DNA of 58,519 nt from Gammaproteobacteria bacterium (GCA_026196615.1 JAPHSW010000166.1:1-58519), one strand, 5' to 3'; numbered from the stretch's first letter, positions 1 to 9,047 are shown. Made by a program: numbers and translations. The notes: a model not told the origin generated them from the letters alone.

Positions 1-1
1 A

Positions 2-151
2 AATCAATTGCGACTGGTTGAAGGACGTTTTGGTAGGATATTATCAAGTGATTCAGCGACTTATGAGCTAAAGCTACCGCAAAGCGGTTTTGTTCAACAG
101 TTAAATATACGGAAACACGAATATTGGATAAACACGATTCCGTATTTCTAG
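2..151 (+). CDS. 3' end of an unidentified gene (partial)
   Basis: An open frame enters from the left edge and ends at a TAG at 149-151, giving 49 residues that end in NTIPYF. The composition is protein-like, but too little remains to name a family. The stop codon lies inside a 16-base motif (gattccgtatttctag) that recurs with one change about 170 bases downstream. The frame could be the real end of a gene or a chance open frame at the edge. Confidence 0.4.
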   Translation, partial: NQLRLVEGRFGRILSSDSATYELKLPQSGFVQQLNIRKHEYWINTIPYF

Positions 152-593
152 GTTGATTTTTTTACAATTATACACAGATATAAAATCAATTAATGTAAGA
201 TTTTTCTCAAAAATTCCTTTTGTTTCAATAAAATACGAATAAGAATCACTTGTTCATTCTTAGAAAATAATCTTAATTTACTGAATTTTTAAAAATATCA
301 GTCTGGAAAAAGGCTGATTCCGTATATCTAGACTAGATAAAAATCTTTTTAGTTAGACTTTTTGGAATATCAGTTCTGGGACACTTTAAGTTAAGTTGAC
401 AGTTAAATGACATTATTTTTTATCTACTGACTGAGTATCGATAGAATTTTGTTTTTATAAAGTCATGTGAACTGTGTAAATGAAAAGAGGTTTATATCTG
501 ATATAATTCAAATGCTGTAAATAAATATTTTTTAATTTTTAAAATAAATCAATGGCTTACTGATTCTTAGCTATTAAAACCAGAGTATGATTA
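152..593. other. AT-rich intergenic region
   Basis: This 442-base stretch is very AT-rich and has no convincing reading frame on either strand. It contains the second copy of the gattccgtatNtctag motif, at about 316-331. The segment just before 594 must hold the promoter of the next gene, but I see no clear -35/-10 pair. Confidence 0.5.
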
Positions 594-986
594 ATGTCGC
601 TATCAGAAATAAACTCAAAAAAATTGTTGCTGGCTGTTGTGGAGCAGGGTGGTTATCCTGATTTTACTGCTTTATATGAATCAATGGGATATGAAGTGGT
701 GACTGTTAAAACACCACGGAAGGCGATTAGTTTTTTGAAAAAGAATCAAGTAAGCATGTTGGTAGCAGAATTTAATTTTCAGACTGATTTTCGAGATAGA
801 ACCAGTTCTTTGGAATCTATAATGGCCAGTGTTCAGCATCAGCAGGCTATTAATGTTGTTATTCTTCTGGATAAAGAGAATATTGAACGTTTTGAAAGAG
901 TCAGTTCACGCTTTTCTATTCACAATACGGTGGCGTTTCCTTTTGATGAAGTGCAATTAAGAGAAGCAGTTACTCTGACTGATTGA
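594..986 (+). CDS. Receiver-like protein of unknown function
   Basis: This 130-residue cytosolic protein has the alternating hydrophobic strand/helix pattern of a CheY-like receiver. A strand LLLAVVEQGG is followed by a helix, then VSMLVAEFNF where the phosphoacceptor strand would lie, then NVVILLDKE and a terminal FPFDEVQLREAV like the last receiver helix. The usual acidic pair and phosphorylatable Asp are not in place, so if it is a receiver fold it is degenerate. There is no signal peptide or membrane segment. AGAG about 8 bases upstream supports the ATG. It lies 45 bases before the NlpC/P60-type hydrolase in the same direction, so the two may be co-transcribed. The fold is inferred by eye and the function is unknown. 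Confidence 0.6.
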   Translation: MSLSEINSKKLLLAVVEQGGYPDFTALYESMGYEVVTVKTPRKAISFLKKNQVSMLVAEFNFQTDFRDRTSSLESIMASVQHQQAINVVILLDKENIERFERVSSRFSIHNTVAFPFDEVQLREAVTLTD

Positions 987-1031
987 TTAACAAAAAGTCC
1001 TGTTTTTTTGTAAAGGCTGAGAAAAATTTTT

Positions 1032-2567
1032 ATGTTCCAGAAATCCATTTTATTTGTGTTTACTTTTTTGTTACTTCTCTGTCATAACTCCATTTACGCA
1101 ATATGCGTAAGTCCTGATAATTATTCTGAAAATGCTAGTATAAAGCGCTCTAATCAATTAGAACAAGATATTGAATCTTATTATTCCTTAATTGAGAAAT
1201 CACTACACCATCGAACAGTGAGTCTGGAACTGTTTGAAACTTTACAGCAGGATCTCCAAAAAAATCATCATCTCTCTGCAGCAAACCTGAATCGTTTTAA
1301 ACAGGCGATTAAAACACATCTTGAATTACGAGAGCGTTTATATGACATTGTGAGAGAAAGAGAATGTTGGTTAACGATGTCCTCCTTTGTATTAGATAAT
1401 GTTTTATCAAAATCAGTTGATAACGATCAGGAAATTCAATTAACAGGCATTATGTTATCTCTTTCAGCGGCATTAAACTTATATGATAATTATTTATTGA
1501 TTGTTGCAATGTTTCAGGAAGAAGAGATATTAAGGCGTATTATTGATCAGCCGGATAAAGGCTTTGGTTTGTCCAGTAACCAACTTTTAGATGCAGGTTT
1601 GGCGTTTAATTCGGTGATTAACCGAGAAAAAGTGAAGTATGCTATTAAATATTATCAAGACCGAATTGATCTTTATTTACCCAAAGAGAAGAAGGGCTTA
1701 GCCTTTGATGTTAAAAATGGTACTAATAATAACTCTAAGAAAAACAACTTACTTTATTTAAAGACTCTTATAGAACAAAGTTCTTCCTACCAAATGTTGA
1801 GAAGTCGCTCAGCACTCTCTTTTTTGAAAGATAAAATTCAATTTTATACTGTAGTAAGTAATGATTCTCTCATTAAACTGGAAAAAGAAGGCGTTAATCT
1901 ATTAAGTTTGGTGTTTGGTAATACGGTGGGGCTGGTTGAGACTCGCAAAGGCAAACTTTATCAGGAAATGACGATTCATAATGACTTACTAAAGAATTTG
2001 CAAGCGGGTGATATTTTACTGGAAAAAACTCCGTTTCGTTTAACTGATCAATTTATACCGGGTTATTGGGGGCATGCAGCGGTCTGGATTGGCAATGAAA
2101 AAGAACTGAAAGATTTAGAATTGTGGGATAATCCTCTGGTTAAGCCCTGGCAGAAAAAAATTAGAGATGGACATTCTATAGTGGAAGCTTTGAGATCAGG
2201 CGTTGAACTTGATCCATTAAGCCATTTTATGAATATTGATGACATGGTAGTTTTAAGAGATAACGAGATGTCCAAGGACCAATTACGTGAAGTGATCATT
2301 AATGCTTTTCGTCAATTGGGAAAATCTTATGATTTTAATTTTGATATCACCACAAGTGATCGAATTGTTTGTTCAGAGCTGGTTTATGTCAGTTATTTAC
2401 ATATAAAATGGCCGACAGAAAAAACGATGGGACGTTATACCATCAGCCCTGATCATATTGCTGAAAAAGTAAAAGGAGATACTTTAAATGTGGTCAGTTT
2501 GTATTTAAATGGTTCAGAAATTGATCGCGATCATAATCAAATGTTGATTAAGACCTTATCAGATTAA
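1032..2567 (+). CDS. YiiX/YebB-like permuted NlpC/P60 cysteine hydrolase, exported
   Basis: This 511-residue protein starts with a signal peptide (hydrophobic FVFTFLLLLCHNSIYA). A long helical region of about 300 residues follows. The C-terminal third matches the circularly permuted papain-like NlpC/P60 group (YiiX, YycO, poxvirus G6R). It has AGDILLEKTPF, then the His motif GYWGHAAVWIG near residue 349, and finally the nucleophile motif IVCSELVYVSY with Cys near residue 447. Members are thiol hydrolases acting on amide bonds of cell wall or lipid-linked substrates. The long N-terminal helical domain is larger than in YiiX and could be a substrate or partner module. It is convergent with the glutamate synthase-like gene, with only 16 bases between stops. 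Confidence 0.8.
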   Translation: MFQKSILFVFTFLLLLCHNSIYAICVSPDNYSENASIKRSNQLEQDIESYYSLIEKSLHHRTVSLELFETLQQDLQKNHHLSAANLNRFKQAIKTHLELRERLYDIVRERECWLTMSSFVLDNVLSKSVDNDQEIQLTGIMLSLSAALNLYDNYLLIVAMFQEEEILRRIIDQPDKGFGLSSNQLLDAGLAFNSVINREKVKYAIKYYQDRIDLYLPKEKKGLAFDVKNGTNNNSKKNNLLYLKTLIEQSSSYQMLRSRSALSFLKDKIQFYTVVSNDSLIKLEKEGVNLLSLVFGNTVGLVETRKGKLYQEMTIHNDLLKNLQAGDILLEKTPFRLTDQFIPGYWGHAAVWIGNEKELKDLELWDNPLVKPWQKKIRDGHSIVEALRSGVELDPLSHFMNIDDMVVLRDNEMSKDQLREVIINAFRQLGKSYDFNFDITTSDRIVCSELVYVSYLHIKWPTEKTMGRYTISPDHIAEKVKGDTLNVVSLYLNGSEIDRDHNQMLIKTLSD

Positions 2568-2583
2568 TCTGGTGAATAAGACA

Positions 2584-4137
2584 TTATTTACTGTTTATTG
2601 GATTAACAAACCCTGAATAACGAACACCAGACAATAAAGCCATTTCACGATGCCAGGTGGCAAGATCCTCTTTATTAAATTGATTTAAGGCATTGTGGCC
2701 ACAGGCTCGCGCCATAACCTGCATCAGTTCTACCGATGCATTAAAAAAGTTATTTAGCTGCAATGCTGATTTTTCAATATCGAGATTTTTTCTTAGTTCC
2801 TCTTTTTGAGTTGCTATGCCAGCAGGACAATTATTGGTGTTGCACATTCGCGCAGCTACACAACCAATGGCTTGCATTGCACTATTTGAAAGTGCGACAC
2901 CATCCGCACCCAATGCCATTGCTTTGACAAAGTCTATAGGTAAACGTAAACCACCAGTTATGATTAATGTGACGCGACCACTGGCCCCTTGTTCATCCAG
3001 ATAGTGTCGAGCTCGTGCAAGTGCAGGTATTGTTGGTACACTGATATGATCTCTGAATATTTCAGGAGCTGCACCAGTGCCACCACCTCGACCATCTAGT
3101 ATGATGTAATCAGCACTTGAATCAAGTGCAAATTGAATGTCTCTTTCAATATGATTGGCACTGAGTTTAAAACCAATAGGAATCCCACCTGTAACTTCTC
3201 TAACTCGATCAGCAAATCGTTTAAAATCAGCAACAGAAGAAAGATCTTTAAATGTGGGGGGCGATATTGCAGGTTGACCTTCTGGTATATTTCTAACTTG
3301 AGATATTTTTCCTCTATTTTTTATGCCTGGTAGGTGACCTCCAGTCCCTGTTTTTGCACCTTGACCACCTTTAAAATGAAATGCTTGTACTTTTGCCAAT
3401 AGTTCTTCTTTGTAGCCAAAAGCAGCGCTGGCGTATTCATAGAAATATCGTGAATTGGCTTGTTGTTCTTCCGGTAACATCCCACCTTCACCAGAACAAA
3501 TACCAGTACCTGCAAGTTCAGCCCCTTTGGCTAATGCAATTTTTGCTTCTTCAGATAGTGCACCGAAACTCATATCAGAAACAAATAGTGGTATTTTTAA
3601 TGTTAAAGGCTTCTTAGCTTCTGGCCCAATAATCAACTCTGTTGTAACATTGGTATCTTCCATAAGAGGTTTAGTCGCCATTTGGGCAACCATTATTTGT
3701 AGGTCATCCCAGTGAGGCAATTCATGGCGTGGGACACCCATAGAAGTCATTACACCATGATGACCTAATTTGGATAAACCCTCTTTTGCAAGCTGATGAA
3801 TGAACTCAACGGTTGGCTCTTCTGTAGTTGCAACGGCTTTTAGAGATTCTGATTCTATTGGTTTTATGCCTGGACCCTCTTTGCCAATATCACTGTCATT
3901 AAACTGTTTATGTGTCCCATCACAAAAAGGTGCATTTTGGGTATGTTTGCATGCACATAGATAAGCCTCACCATCTTCTTCTGAAATAATTGCTTTGGGC
4001 TTAAATAAGGTGTCGGCATGTGAGCCATCACAAAATGGCTGATTTTTGGATTTGCCGCAAGTACAAAAATAATACTCCTGACCTTTTGAAAGACTGACTT
4101 TGACCGGTTTGTTGTCAGCGATTGTTGGGTTAGACAT
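2584..4137 (-). CDS. FMN-dependent glutamate synthase-like protein with two N-terminal CDGSH iron-sulfur domains
   Basis: I start this 517-residue protein at the ATG preceded by AAGAGGAT; a longer frame exists but would overlap the upstream gene. Two CDGSH motifs open the protein: C25-x-C27-x8-C36-x3-H40 and C61-x-C63-x8-C72-x3-H76, each expected to hold a [2Fe-2S] cluster. The rest is the FMN-binding glutamate synthase (GltB central domain) barrel. It has LFVSDMSFGALS, GGQGAKTGTGG, the phosphate-binding ILDGRGGGTGAAPE, and the cysteines of the [3Fe-4S] site in CVAARMCNTNNCPAG. No glutaminase domain is present, so glutamine-dependent synthesis of glutamate is not assured and the true substrate is unknown. 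It is the last gene of the pirin-GST operon, 37 bases after the GST stop. That context suggests electron transfer or redox repair rather than bulk nitrogen assimilation. Confidence 0.85.
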   Translation of the reverse strand: MSNPTIADNKPVKVSLSKGQEYYFCTCGKSKNQPFCDGSHADTLFKPKAIISEEDGEAYLCACKHTQNAPFCDGTHKQFNDSDIGKEGPGIKPIESESLKAVATTEEPTVEFIHQLAKEGLSKLGHHGVMTSMGVPRHELPHWDDLQIMVAQMATKPLMEDTNVTTELIIGPEAKKPLTLKIPLFVSDMSFGALSEEAKIALAKGAELAGTGICSGEGGMLPEEQQANSRYFYEYASAAFGYKEELLAKVQAFHFKGGQGAKTGTGGHLPGIKNRGKISQVRNIPEGQPAISPPTFKDLSSVADFKRFADRVREVTGGIPIGFKLSANHIERDIQFALDSSADYIILDGRGGGTGAAPEIFRDHISVPTIPALARARHYLDEQGASGRVTLIITGGLRLPIDFVKAMALGADGVALSNSAMQAIGCVAARMCNTNNCPAGIATQKEELRKNLDIEKSALQLNNFFNASVELMQVMARACGHNALNQFNKEDLATWHREMALLSGVRYSGFVNPINSK

Positions 4138-4174
4138 AGTTTGATATCCTCTTTTCTTAGTATTAGTCTTTTTC

Positions 4175-5122
4175 TTAAGAAATTTTTTCTCGTCCATGTG
4201 GAATCATGAAATCAATGTCGGGCCCTTTGGGCACAATTCCTGTTGGATTGATTGAACGATGACTGGCAAAATAGTGATACTTGATATGATCCATGTTGAC
4301 TGTTTTTTCAATACCTGGGAGCTGATAAAGTTCACGTGTGTAGTCCCATAAATTAGAGTAATCCAGCAGACGTTTTTTATTGGTTTTAAAGTGATTATAA
4401 TATACCGCATCAAAACGTACCAATGTGGTAAACAAGCGCCAATCTGCTTCAGTTATCTGGTTGCCAACTAAATAGCGTTGTGTTGATAATCTTTCTTCAA
4501 GTTCATCCATTGTCTTAAATAAAAGATCAAATGCTGTATCATAGGCTGCTTGTGTTGTGGCAAATCCAGCGCTATAGACTCCATTGTTGATATTGTGATA
4601 AACAATATTATTAATTGCATCAATCTCTTCACGAAGTGACTCTGGATAATAATCTATGTATGAATGACTATATTTATTAAAGGAAGAGTTCAACATACGA
4701 ATGATTTCTGAAGATTCATTATTCACAATTGTTGCACGTTTTTTATCCCACAAGACTGGGACTGTCACGAGTCCGTCAAAATTTGGATCGGCCTTTTGAT
4801 AATTTTCAAAAAGATAATGAGCATGATTGATATGATCTTCTGTAGCGCCTGGGTAGTCATCAAAGACCCAACTCTCAGTGGGCATTAATGGGTGTACCAC
4901 AGAGACTGAAATTATATCTTCCAGTCCTTTTAAGGCACGAAAAATCAGTGTGCGATGAGCCCAAGGACAGGCGTATGAAATATACAGGTGATAACGATCC
5001 GGTTCAGCGATAAAACCACTGTCACCACTTGGACCCGCACTTCCATCCTGAGTTACCCAATTTCTGAAATTTGATTCCGAACGAATAAATTCACCTTTTA
5101 CTTTTTTGAGTTGTTCAGTCAT
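4175..5122 (-). CDS. Glutathione S-transferase, glutathionyl-hydroquinone reductase (ECM4/YqjG) type
   Basis: This 315-residue protein matches the omega/Xi-class GST family that removes glutathione from glutathionyl-hydroquinones. The thioredoxin-fold N-domain carries YISYACPWAHRTLIFRALKG, with the catalytic Cys of the CPWAHR motif. A helical C-domain includes QRYLVGNQITEADWRLFTTLVRFD and ends with the family-typical FASHRSINPTGIVPKGP. The start is the ATG with AAGGTATT upstream; the 27-residue longer frame lies within the pirin gene and is not needed. It sits 1 base beyond the pirin stop, so the two are translationally linked. Its neighbours, pirin and a CDGSH-flavoprotein, suggest quinone or electrophile stress. 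Confidence 0.88.
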   Translation of the reverse strand: MTEQLKKVKGEFIRSESNFRNWVTQDGSAGPSGDSGFIAEPDRYHLYISYACPWAHRTLIFRALKGLEDIISVSVVHPLMPTESWVFDDYPGATEDHINHAHYLFENYQKADPNFDGLVTVPVLWDKKRATIVNNESSEIIRMLNSSFNKYSHSYIDYYPESLREEIDAINNIVYHNINNGVYSAGFATTQAAYDTAFDLLFKTMDELEERLSTQRYLVGNQITEADWRLFTTLVRFDAVYYNHFKTNKKRLLDYSNLWDYTRELYQLPGIEKTVNMDHIKYHYFASHRSINPTGIVPKGPDIDFMIPHGREKIS

Positions 5123-5123
5123 T

Positions 5124-6011
5124 TTATAATACCTTGGTCTTTGCCTTTTGAGGGCGATTAATCCATGCACGATCACGGACAAAATTATTGGACTGGAAGT
5201 CACTCATTGCCTGATCAATTTCTTCTTTTGAGTTCATTACGAATGGGCCATACTGAATAATAGACTCATTGATTGGTTTGCCACTAATCATTAGAAAACG
5301 TGCTCCTTGAATGCCTGCAATAAAGTCAGACACTGTATTGTTTTCACCTAATACAATTAATGTATTTAACTGTACTTTGTTACCACTTAATTGCCCGTTG
5401 CCTTCAAAAATATAAAGAAAAGTATTGTTCTCTAGAGGCAATTTATGCTGGAAGCTTTTCCCTGCTTTTAACTGTACATCGAAATATGACACATTAGTGA
5501 TGTTATCCTCTATTGGTGAATTGACATTATCCAAATGACCAATGAGCACCTTGGCTTTCCAGTCAGGAGTTTCAACGACTGAAAATGCATCTGATTTATA
5601 CTCCTGATATTCAGGAGCATCCATTTTGTTTTCTGATGGCAGATTAATCCAAAGCTGAAAACCTCGCATCAGGCCATTTTCCTGTTTTGGCATTTCTGAA
5701 TGGATCACACCACTTGCAGCTTTCATCCATTGAGCACCGCCAGGTCCAAGATTACCTGTATTACCCATACTGTCTTTATGCTCCATATCACCATCGATCA
5801 TATAGGTAAAAGTATTAAAACCACGATGTGGATGCTGTGGGAATCCTGCAATATACTCATCGGGATTGTCGCTGCTGATGTGATCCAGCATCATGAATGG
5901 ATCATAATGGCGTAATGCTGGTGTACCGATTGTACGATGTACAGTGACGCCAGCTCCATCTGATGTTTTCATTGCTGGTATGAATCGTGTTGAATTGGAT
6001 TGTGTCTTCAT
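5124..6011 (-). CDS. Pirin family protein (quercetinase-like bicupin)
   Basis: This 295-residue protein is the usual pirin length. The N-terminal cupin has the metal-binding motif GFPQHPHRGFNTFTYMIDG and a second set ASGVIHSEMP, which together give the three His and one Glu that bind iron in pirins. The second cupin lies around residues 180-270. Pirins act as quercetin 2,3-dioxygenases or as redox-sensing regulators; which applies cannot be told from sequence. AGGGGAT lies 6 bases before the ATG. It is the first gene of the operon pirin-GST-CDGSH/glutamate synthase and is divergent from the LysR gene at 6144, which likely controls it. Confidence 0.9.
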   Translation of the reverse strand: MKTQSNSTRFIPAMKTSDGAGVTVHRTIGTPALRHYDPFMMLDHISSDNPDEYIAGFPQHPHRGFNTFTYMIDGDMEHKDSMGNTGNLGPGGAQWMKAASGVIHSEMPKQENGLMRGFQLWINLPSENKMDAPEYQEYKSDAFSVVETPDWKAKVLIGHLDNVNSPIEDNITNVSYFDVQLKAGKSFQHKLPLENNTFLYIFEGNGQLSGNKVQLNTLIVLGENNTVSDFIAGIQGARFLMISGKPINESIIQYGPFVMNSKEEIDQAMSDFQSNNFVRDRAWINRPQKAKTKVL

Positions 6012-6065
6012 TATGATCCCCTATATTTTTCTTACAACACTAAATTGTGTGCTGTTAGAACTATT

Positions 6066-6125
6066 ATTATCATTGTGAAAAAAAGAATAAACAGTGATAA
6101 TGGGAAATGTTTGTTCATATTATCA
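6066..6125. promoter_or_regulatory. Three ATTATCA half-sites in the pirin/lysR divergent promoter
   Basis: The heptamer ATTATCA occurs at 6066-6072 and 6119-6125 on the plus strand, and as TGATAAT at 6095-6101. The first and second form an inverted pair, as do the second and third, so they look like operator half-sites for the adjacent LysR protein. The intergenic region is only 132 bases, so three copies are more than expected even in AT-rich DNA. The link to the regulator is inferred from position. Confidence 0.45.
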
Positions 6126-6143
6126 CAACAATAGGGGAGTGAA

Positions 6144-7061
6144 ATGGATCGTTTTGAGAATATGAGTTCCTTCATTCGAGTTGTCGAAACCGGAAGTATT
6201 AGTGGTGCTGCCGATAGACTTGGAGTAGCTAAATCAGCTGTTAGCAGGCGTTTAAAAGAACTTGAAGAGCACCTTGGAGTAGAACTTTTTCACCGAACGA
6301 CCAGGAGTATGAACCTGACGGATACCGGAAGGGCTTTTTATCATCAATCTGTTCGTATACTGGAAGATGTCATTGAAGCGGAACTGGCCACATCACAGGC
6401 TCATGGCACATTAAAAGGCAGTTTAAAAATTGCCTTACCATCAACCTTTGGTCTTATGCATATGGGGCCTGCTATTAATGAGTTTTTAAAGGCTCACCCT
6501 AATATCGAATTTGATCTGGATTTTAATGATCGTGAAGTGGATTTGATTCAAGAGGGATTTGATCTGGCTATTCGCATTGCCAACCTACCTGATTCAAGTT
6601 TAATTGCACGTCGCCTTGCTCCGATCCAGATTGTCATGTGTGCCAGTCCACTTTATCTTGAAAAGATGGGCGTGCCTCAATCACCAGAAGAATTGAGTGA
6701 ACACCAATGCCTGGTCTACAGCTTATTACGTGATTTTGATTATTGGCATTTAACTGATCCTGATGGCAAAGAAATAAAGGTAAAAATACATCCTTACCTA
6801 AAAGCTAGTACAGGGGAATTTCTTAAAAATGCAGCAGTAGAAGGGCTTGGAGTTATTCTTATGCCGTCGTTTATTGCCTATAAAGAAATTGAGCGAGGTG
6901 CATTGGTTCCAATTCTTCAGGATTATAAAATACCGCAGATTGATGCTTATGCGATTTATCCACAAACCCGTCATTTATCTCAACGTGTTAGAGCCTTTGT
7001 CGATTTTCTTGTAAAACGATTTGAGGGAACTCCTTATTGGGATTTATGCTTTAGGAAATAA
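6144..7061 (+). CDS. LysR family transcriptional regulator
   Basis: This is a 305-residue protein of normal LysR length. The N-terminal winged helix-turn-helix covers residues 1-60 (FIRVVETGSISGAADRLGVAKSAVSRRLKELEEH... in outline, with SAVSRRLKELE as recognition helix). The effector-binding domain (SLKIALPSTFGLMHMGP onward) follows and resembles the DhaP/AphB-type subgroup. AGGGGAGTGAA precedes the ATG. It is divergent from the pirin-GST-CDGSH operon, the classic arrangement for a LysR protein and its target. The inducer is unknown; an electrophile or quinone would fit the neighbouring genes. Confidence 0.92.
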   Translation: MDRFENMSSFIRVVETGSISGAADRLGVAKSAVSRRLKELEEHLGVELFHRTTRSMNLTDTGRAFYHQSVRILEDVIEAELATSQAHGTLKGSLKIALPSTFGLMHMGPAINEFLKAHPNIEFDLDFNDREVDLIQEGFDLAIRIANLPDSSLIARRLAPIQIVMCASPLYLEKMGVPQSPEELSEHQCLVYSLLRDFDYWHLTDPDGKEIKVKIHPYLKASTGEFLKNAAVEGLGVILMPSFIAYKEIERGALVPILQDYKIPQIDAYAIYPQTRHLSQRVRAFVDFLVKRFEGTPYWDLCFRK

Positions 7062-7185
7062 ATATTTATCTGATTTTACTCTATTGTATCGTCACTCATT
7101 GGCTTTATGTTGCTTTTTAAATGATGAATAGACACTTGATGTTTATGATATAATGAGCGTTCTAAATGATACAAAAAGGTTAATT

Positions 7186-7446
7186 ATGAGCGAAGTTAAA
7201 ATCTACAGTACTGGAACCTGTCCTATGTGCACTCGTGCTAAGGGACTATTTGATAAATGGAATATCGATTTTAAAGAAGTCCGTGTGGATATGGATCGAG
7301 CTGGTCTAGTTGAGATGAGTAAAGTGACAAATGGGGCGAGAACTGTTCCTCAAATAACTGTGAATGGTAAATGGATTGGTAGTTTGACCGAGTTAACCGA
7401 ATTGCATATGGATGGTGAACTAGACCACCTAATGCAAGAAGGTTAA
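7186..7446 (+). CDS. grxC: Glutaredoxin, GrxC type
   Basis: This 86-residue thioredoxin-fold protein carries the dithiol motif C-P-M-C in TGTCPMCTRAKGLF, the cis-Pro segment ARTVPQITVNGKWIGS and a glutathione-binding end. GrxC proteins usually have CPYC; Met in the third position is a mild variant. It reduces disulfides or glutathione mixed disulfides using glutathione. The start is the ATG with AAAAAGG upstream, 11 codons into the longer frame. A perfect TATAAT at 7149-7154 lies about 30 bases before the start and is a plausible -10, although no good -35 is seen. Confidence 0.9.
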   Translation: MSEVKIYSTGTCPMCTRAKGLFDKWNIDFKEVRVDMDRAGLVEMSKVTNGARTVPQITVNGKWIGSLTELTELHMDGELDHLMQEG

Positions 7447-7489
7447 TTGAAACATGTTAAGTGCCAGAAATTTAAGAGAAATAAGCTAG

Positions 7490-8947
7490 CTATTTCCCTA
7501 AAAAAGTTTTCATAATACCGCGTACGATCTGTCTTCCAAGTGAACTCCCAACTGAGCGTAAGACGCTTTTTGTAATTGATTCAGCATAACTTTGTCGATT
7601 GGATGTACGCTTTTTTGGAGCCGATTGCTTTTCTTGCTCTGCTTTCTCTGCTGATAATCGTTCTTGTTCTGCACGTTGTTTTAAAATTTCATAAGCAGAT
7701 TCTCTATCAATGACTTCTTCGTATCGCCCTTTTATGGGCGAGCGTTGGATAATATCCTGACGCTCTGAGTCATTCAACGGACCGATTCGAGAGGCAGGGG
7801 GACAGATCAAAACTCTCTCGACAGGTGTTGGTGCGCCCTTATCATCCAATACAGAAACCAATGCTTCACCTGTCGATAATTCAGTGATGGCTGTTTTTGT
7901 ATCCAGTTCAGGGTTTTCTCTGAAAGTTTCAGCCACCATTTTGACTGTTTTTTTATCTTTTGGTGTAAATGCTCTCAGAGCATGCTGAATTTTTGTACCC
8001 AATTGCCCCATAATATCTTCGGGAATATCCAATGGACTTTGGCTGATAAAATAGATGCCAACACCTTTTGAACGAATGAGTCGAACGACTTGCTCAATTT
8101 TATCGACTAGAGAACGGGGAGCACGATCAAATAATAGATGGGCTTCATCAAAAAATAATACCAGTTTTGGTTTTTCTGCATCACCAACTTCTGGAAGCTG
8201 TTCATATAATTCAGCGAGTAGCCAGATTAAAAAAGAGGCATAAACACGTGGTGACTGAGTTATCAATTCTGTCACATCCATTATGCTGATGACACCTTGA
8301 CCTGAAAAATCAGTGATCATTAAATCATTTAACTTCAGGGCAGGCTCAGCAAATAGCATTTCTCCACCTTGTTGTTCAAGCACTAATAAGCGACGCTGTA
8401 TGGCACCAAGACTTGAACCACTGATGTTACCGTATTCTGTTGAGAGTGTTTTCGCGTTTTTGCCAACCCAGGAGAGCATACTGCGAAGATCTTTTAAGTC
8501 CAATAAGAGCATGCCATTATCGTCTGCAATGGCAAATGCACTGTATAGAATACCCGTTTGGACTTCATTGAGTTCTAAAAGGTTGGATAGTAATAATGGG
8601 CCCATTTCAGAAATTGTAGTGTGTACTGGATGGCCTTGTTTGGCAAATAAGTCCCAGAACAATGTTGGGCTGGCATGATTGGAATAATTATCCATTTTGA
8701 TGGTATCAAGTCTGGATTGTATTTTATCGTTCATAGCTCCAGCAGAAGCCAGCCCTGATAAATCACCTTTTACATCAGCGAGAAATACGGGAACTCCAAT
8801 TTTAGAAAAATTTTCAGCTAAAATTTGCAATGTGACTGTTTTACCTGTCCCTGTTGCACCAGCAATCATACCGTGTCTATTAGCTGTTTTGGCAGAAAAG
8901 TTAACTTGAGTTTTCTCATTACCGCCGATTAAAAAATTGATACCCAT
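7490..8947 (-). CDS. HerA-like DUF853 ATPase (YjgR family)
   Basis: This 485-residue protein matches the DUF853/YjgR family of HerA-FtsK superfamily ATPases. The Walker A motif is AGATGTGKTVTLQ near residue 30, the Walker B motif is KLVLFFDEAHLLF near residue 260, and an arginine-finger region FISQSPLDIPEDIMGQLG follows. The C-terminus has a basic, Glu/Gln/Lys-rich coiled linker and a short hydrophobic tail. Members form hexameric rings related to DNA-pumping motors, but no cellular role is established for YjgR. No partner nuclease (NurA-like) or SIR2 gene is adjacent, so I see no sign that it belongs to a defence system here. Confidence 0.88.
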   Translation of the reverse strand: MGINFLIGGNEKTQVNFSAKTANRHGMIAGATGTGKTVTLQILAENFSKIGVPVFLADVKGDLSGLASAGAMNDKIQSRLDTIKMDNYSNHASPTLFWDLFAKQGHPVHTTISEMGPLLLSNLLELNEVQTGILYSAFAIADDNGMLLLDLKDLRSMLSWVGKNAKTLSTEYGNISGSSLGAIQRRLLVLEQQGGEMLFAEPALKLNDLMITDFSGQGVISIMDVTELITQSPRVYASFLIWLLAELYEQLPEVGDAEKPKLVLFFDEAHLLFDRAPRSLVDKIEQVVRLIRSKGVGIYFISQSPLDIPEDIMGQLGTKIQHALRAFTPKDKKTVKMVAETFRENPELDTKTAITELSTGEALVSVLDDKGAPTPVERVLICPPASRIGPLNDSERQDIIQRSPIKGRYEEVIDRESAYEILKQRAEQERLSAEKAEQEKQSAPKKRTSNRQSYAESITKSVLRSVGSSLGRQIVRGIMKTFLGK

Positions 8948-9047
8948 GACTTGAACCTACCTTTATTTTTATATCGCTTCATATAGTAATTTTTCATGGT
9001 GTTGAATACAAGAAATTCTTGTTTTTAGCTGTTATCAGTGAATCGAT

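Noticed and set aside
7490-8947. HerA-like ATPase as part of a phage defence system
   Set aside because: No SIR2, NurA, DUF4297 or other effector gene is adjacent, and the protein fits the housekeeping YjgR/DUF853 group.
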